From positions 186,001 to 250,000 of the forward strand of contig DATMRS010000002.1 of the NCBI GenBank assembly GCA_035566015.1: 64,000 bases of DNA, given 5' to 3'. The stretch's first letter is position 1. Each line of letters starts with the position of its first letter. The DNA comes from DATMRS01 sp035566015. Its GTDB lineage: Bacteria > Pseudomonadota > Alphaproteobacteria > Sphingomonadales > Sphingomonadaceae. A program made the translations under genes and the position numbers. The notes beneath the pieces were generated by a model. The model was not told the origin of the DNA and searched no databases. It was given only the letters and a program-made list of their open reading frames with translations. Shown here one piece after another: positions 60,584 through 64,000 of the stretch.

Positions 60584-61513
60584 TCAGGTCTCGCGGGCTT
60601 GCTCGCAGCGGCGGATTACGTCCTCCTCGATCCGTTCGAGCATTTCGTAGCGGCGACGATACATGGCCCGCTTCTTGGCTGGAATCTCCTCGATCGATCG
60701 CTGTCGCCTCGCGACGGGCAGCTCGAACCAGATCGAATCGACCTCGACGCCGCCACGGTCTTTCCAGATTGCATCATAATCGGGGGACATCGGCTCCCGC
60801 GCCTTTGCGCCGAAATAGGGGCTGCGGTGATGGCGTTCCCGATCGGAGACGGCGAAGATGTGCCGCACGCCGAGTGCCCTGCACAGCATCTGGAACAGTT
60901 CGATCAGAAGGTCGCGCGGGCGCAACCCATGCGCCGCCTTGGTGAGATCGCGATAGAGATCGAGCGCGCCCTCTATGTCGCGGCCTTGTAATCCGCCGAT
61001 GAAGGCCGACAAGGCGCCATCCTGCTCGAACAGGGCAAAGCTCAACGAATAGATGCGTGTCTCCCCCGCGAAGAGATTGATGGCGATCTGGCCTTCGCGC
61101 ATGAACCATTTGGGGTTGTCGAGGATGACCGACAAATCCTCCCGTATCTCGTCCAGACGCAGCAGTTCGGTCTCGCGGCCGACGGGTACGTCGACGATTC
61201 CGCCCATGCGATCGGCGATCGCATGATGTCCGCTGATCCGTGCGACACGCTTCGCGGCGTCCCAGGTAACGCACTGATAAGGCCAGATCGCCACGCCCAC
61301 GATTTCCGGGCGGTGGCCGACCAGCCGGCCGAGGCCACTGCCCGCCGGCGCGTGCATCAATGGGCGAAGAGCGCCGTAAGAGCGTAGCGCGGCGGCAAGA
61401 AACCAGATTCGGCGTTTCAGATGAACGAGGCCGCTGCCCTCGCAAATGGTGTCCGATGTCCGCCAGAGCCAGCGGAAATCCCCGAATATCGACCGTCCGC
61501 TGCCTGTCGGCAC
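60584..61513 (-). CDS. DUF535 (VirK/YbjX-like) family protein
   Basis: 309 aa. Family blocks include 'HEREGQIAINLF'-like 'FMREGQIAINLFAGETRIYS', 'IGGLQGRD', 'HGLRPRDLLIELFQMLCRAL', 'IFAVSDRERHHRSPYF' and 'DSIWFELPVARRQRSIEEIP'. VirK-type proteins are linked to virulence or envelope stress in enteric bacteria, with no established biochemistry. The start is GTG at 61513. It is divergent from the VanZ-like gene. Confidence 0.82.
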   Translation of the reverse strand: MPTGSGRSIFGDFRWLWRTSDTICEGSGLVHLKRRIWFLAAALRSYGALRPLMHAPAGSGLGRLVGHRPEIVGVAIWPYQCVTWDAAKRVARISGHHAIADRMGGIVDVPVGRETELLRLDEIREDLSVILDNPKWFMREGQIAINLFAGETRIYSLSFALFEQDGALSAFIGGLQGRDIEGALDLYRDLTKAAHGLRPRDLLIELFQMLCRALGVRHIFAVSDRERHHRSPYFGAKAREPMSPDYDAIWKDRGGVEVDSIWFELPVARRQRSIEEIPAKKRAMYRRRYEMLERIEEDVIRRCEQARET

Positions 61514-61680
61514 TTTGCCCCCCTTGCCCTGATGGCGAAATCATAGCCGTGGTTCGGGCGGCTGTCAGCGGCCTTCCCATGGATGCCGGACATGCGTGTC
61601 CGGCGCGTTCATTGCCCTGTTCGTCCTTGAATTTCTCTTTTTTACTCGACGTTTTAGACACCGAAGGCCATTTACGCGCC

Positions 61681-62049
61681 ATGCCTTCGCTCGACCGTTT
61701 GTTGAAACTGCTCTTCTGGGCCGCTCTGGTCTTCGCTTATGTCGCAGCGGTGATGCCGCCGGCCGACGCGCCTATCTTCTCCCGCTCCGACAAAGTGGAG
61801 CATATGGTGGCGTTCCTGACGCTCTCGCTGCTCGCCGGACTTGGCTGGCGCAGGCTTGGGCTGCTGTGGATCGGCGTGCTGCTCGCTGCATTCGGGGCGT
61901 TCATCGAATTCAGCCAGATGATCCCGGCGCTACACCGTGACGCGGATATAAGCGATTGGATCGCCGACGGCGTCGCCATCATGGTCGGCCTGCTGGTTGC
62001 CAGTCTTGCCCGTCCGCTCATCGATCGGATTGTCGGGGATCGCCACTGA
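61681..62049 (+). CDS. VanZ-like membrane protein
   Basis: 122 aa with about four TM segments. 'KVEHMVAFLTLSLLAGLGW' near 38-56 and 'AFIEFSQMIPALHRDADISD' near 73-92 with 'WIADGVAIMVGLL' are the VanZ-family pattern. Here it is a stand-alone small protein, not part of a vancomycin-resistance cluster. ATG at 61681; the long frame upstream has no support. Confidence 0.85.
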   Translation: MPSLDRLLKLLFWAALVFAYVAAVMPPADAPIFSRSDKVEHMVAFLTLSLLAGLGWRRLGLLWIGVLLAAFGAFIEFSQMIPALHRDADISDWIADGVAIMVGLLVASLARPLIDRIVGDRH

Positions 62050-62066
62050 CCGGTGACGACTGGCGC

Positions 62067-63695
62067 TCAGCCGAAGTCAGGATGAAGGAAGCGCCACGGG
62101 TCGCTGTCGCTGCCGCGCGGGACTGTCACCTCGATCAGAACCGGACGTTCGGCGGCGAAGGCGCGTTCCAGCACCGGGCGTAGAGCCTGCGGCGTCGCCA
62201 CCCGATGCGCCTCGACGCCGAAGGCTTCGGCGAACTTCACGAAATCGGGGTTGACCAGTTCGGAACCCAGCAGCCTTCCGCCGAACTGTTCCTGCTGATC
62301 GCGCCGGACATTGCCGAACGCCTCATTGTTGAAGACGATCGTGACGAGGTTGATGCCATATTGCACCGCCGTCGCCAGTTCCTGCGCCGCGAAGAGGAAG
62401 CCGCCGTCACCATTGATCGAGACGACCGCCTTGTCCGGATTGGCGACCTTGACGCCGAGCGCGGTCGCGAAGCCGAAACCCAGCGTTCCCTGATAGCCGG
62501 CGGTGACGAGCGTGCGCGGATGATAGACAGGAAAGCCGAAGATCGAGGCGAAGCCGACCTGGCTGATCTCCTCGACGAAGAAGCCGTCACGCGGCAGCAC
62601 GTCGCGGATCGCGCGAAGATAATCGACCTGCGGCTGGATCGCCTGGATCGCCGCTTCGGCCGCCGCCTTCGTCTCGGCGAGCAGCGCGGTGCGACGGGGC
62701 GGCGGACCGGCACGGTCGACGGCCAGCGCGAGCGCCCTTGCGCCCGTCGCCGCATCGCCAAGGATGTTTACGGTAGCGGACAGGCGGTGCACCTCGGCCG
62801 GGTCCACATCGATGCGGATGAGCTTGAGTCCCGCCGGGCGATGCCGCCAGCGTATGTCGAGCAACTCGAAACGCGAGCCGATCACGACCGCGACGTCGGT
62901 TTCAGGCCAGAGGCGTTGCCCCGCGGCGACGGTGAAGCCGAGCGGATGATCGTCGGCAACGATCCCGCGCCCGCCGCGGAAGCTCACGACCGGTGCACCG
63001 AGTGCCTCGGCCAACGCTGTCACCTCCGCGCTTGCATCGAGTGCACCCGATCCGACGAAGATCATCGGCGCCTTCGCCGACGACAGCAGCGCCGCCGCCT
63101 CGGCGATCGCGTCCTCATCGAGCGGCGGATCGGCGAAGACGGGCAAGGGCGTACAGGAGCCGACATGCGCCGTTGCGGTGAAATAGTCCCACGACGCCTG
63201 CAATGCCGCCGTGCCCCGCCGTCCCGACCGCATCTCCTGAAACGCACGCGCCATCAGATGCGGGGCCTCGGCCGGATGCTCGATATGCGCGGCCCATTTG
63301 GTGAGATGACGCAGGACATCAAGCTGGCCGGGAAGCTCATGCAACTGGCCGCGTCCCCGCCCCCGGAAGCCCGCCAGCACGTCGCCCGTCAGCGCGAGCA
63401 CCGGGGCGTTGCAGCCCTGTGCGGTGAGCAATCCCGCCGAGGCGTTAAGGATGCCGGGGCCGGGGACCACCGCGAACACGCCCGGTTTGCCGGACGACCG
63501 CGCATAGCCGAACGCCATATAGGCCGACCCCTGCTCGTGCCGCGCGCCGATTGTACGGATCGAATCGGCGGCTTGCGCCAAAGCGTCCGTCAGCCCGTAA
63601 ATCTGCGCGCCGGGGAGCGAAAAGACGGTATCGACGCCGTGTGCGATCAGGGCATCGACGATTGCCTGTCCACCGGTGCGCGACGTGTGGGTCAT
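62067..63695 (-). CDS. Thiamine pyrophosphate-dependent enzyme (acetolactate synthase-like)
   Basis: 542 aa with the three domains of the IlvB family. 'VFSLPGAQIYGLTDALA' near 25 and 'GARHEQGSAYMAFGYAR' near 50 (catalytic Glu) form the N-domain. The C-domain TPP motif is 'NGDGGFLFAAQELATAVQYG' with 'IVFNNEAFGN'. No IlvH regulatory-subunit gene lies nearby, so a catabolic carboligase or decarboxylase is as likely as acetolactate synthase. ATG at 63695. Confidence 0.85.
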   Translation of the reverse strand: MTHTSRTGGQAIVDALIAHGVDTVFSLPGAQIYGLTDALAQAADSIRTIGARHEQGSAYMAFGYARSSGKPGVFAVVPGPGILNASAGLLTAQGCNAPVLALTGDVLAGFRGRGRGQLHELPGQLDVLRHLTKWAAHIEHPAEAPHLMARAFQEMRSGRRGTAALQASWDYFTATAHVGSCTPLPVFADPPLDEDAIAEAAALLSSAKAPMIFVGSGALDASAEVTALAEALGAPVVSFRGGRGIVADDHPLGFTVAAGQRLWPETDVAVVIGSRFELLDIRWRHRPAGLKLIRIDVDPAEVHRLSATVNILGDAATGARALALAVDRAGPPPRRTALLAETKAAAEAAIQAIQPQVDYLRAIRDVLPRDGFFVEEISQVGFASIFGFPVYHPRTLVTAGYQGTLGFGFATALGVKVANPDKAVVSINGDGGFLFAAQELATAVQYGINLVTIVFNNEAFGNVRRDQQEQFGGRLLGSELVNPDFVKFAEAFGVEAHRVATPQALRPVLERAFAAERPVLIEVTVPRGSDSDPWRFLHPDFG

Positions 63696-63876
63696 CGGAA
63701 TCCTTGTTTATTCAGTGAGAGGGTGAAGCGGTGCGGCGCGCATTCGGTGATTGAAGCGGGGTGATATCGGCCTTTATGATTGCGAGGGGTGGCTATCGAA
63801 CGGCATGCTTGTCAAGCGCCGCCCAAAATCCCGATGACCGCTTTCTCCCCGCGCGCGCATTTGTTATCCTCCTGCC

Positions 63877-64000
63877 ATGGTCAAGCAGGACTCCCGCTCC
63901 AAGGCTCGCAGCGCCCGCGCCGGAACACCGGTGAGCGTTCGGCTCGATCCGGAACTGCTCGCCGCGCTCGACGCCTGGATCGCCCGCCACACCGAGCCGC
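63877..64000 (+). CDS. Ribbon-helix-helix protein, N-terminal part (truncated by window end)
   Basis: The 41 visible residues start with a basic N-terminus and 'PVSVRLDPELLAALDAWI', a ribbon-helix-helix DNA-binding pattern. It could be an antitoxin or a small regulator. Nothing downstream is visible. ATG at 63877. Confidence 0.6.
   Translation, partial: MVKQDSRSKARSARAGTPVSVRLDPELLAALDAWIARHTEP

Noticed and set aside
1..64000. CRISPR arrays or insertion-sequence transposases
   Set aside because: No regularly spaced direct repeats and no transposase motifs were seen; the only mobile element signal is the serine recombinase at tRNA-Ser.

Overview
The window looks like a chromosomal segment of a high-GC alphaproteobacterium, most likely a sphingomonad (Sphingomonadaceae). 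The evidence is GC-rich codon use, a CcrM-type GANTC methyltransferase next to rnhB, the lptD-surA-pdxA-rsmA, pepA-holC-ndk and hdaA-ppk-ppx gene orders, and Flp-type pilins. This placement is inferred from gene content and order; no database was searched.

Layout: 1-2952 holds the end of a first phosphate ABC transporter (pstS 3' end, pstC, pstA, pstB). 3031-8630 holds an NfeD/SPFH membrane pair, a CitE-like lyase, guaB, an RsmB-like rRNA methyltransferase and a TPR protein. 8627-14103 is the minus-strand operon lptD-surA-pdxA-rsmA. 14248-16683 is pepA-holC-ndk. 16835-19512 is purM-purN with two small genes. 19573-25254 is a DUF2066 protein, an HdaA-like DnaA regulator, ppk and ppx. 25362-25847 has two small Flp pilins. 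25905-27268 has mutT and an SDR oxidoreductase. 27455-34569 is a complete minus-strand phoR-pstS-pstC-pstA-pstB-phoU-phoB locus, with a clear Pho box of three repeats at 11-bp spacing before pstS. 34643-39186 is gph, glmU, glmS and rnhB. 39372-40523 is ccrM, preceded by seven GANTC sites in 152 bp.

About 41.6-45.25 kb is a compact accessory insertion. It carries a two-gene operon visibly poorer in GC than its surroundings: a TIR protein followed by a two-TM macro-domain protein, the layout of a type II Thoeris anti-phage system. Next to it is a large serine recombinase whose reading frame runs into tRNA-Ser(GGA). This is the strongest candidate for an interesting system in the window.

45.3-64 kb returns to core-like genes: a Tyr/Gly-rich lipoprotein, acnA, DUF72 and DUF488 proteins, a CopD-like membrane protein divergent from a Crp/Fnr regulator with a TTGCG-N4-CGCAA box between them, the rfbCBDA dTDP-rhamnose operon, a CDF metal exporter, an FMN reductase, rnr, a Na/Pi cotransporter, a DUF535 protein, a VanZ-like protein, a TPP-dependent carboligase-like enzyme and the start of a ribbon-helix-helix gene.

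Two themes connect the genes. Phosphate handling recurs at four loci: two Pst systems, PhoR/PhoB/PhoU, Ppk/Ppx and the Na/Pi transporter. A family of about 95-bp palindromic intergenic repeats lies 3' of genes at three places, with a degenerate fourth copy. Start codons were chosen from ribosome-binding sites and family length; several genes appear to start at GTG or TTG.
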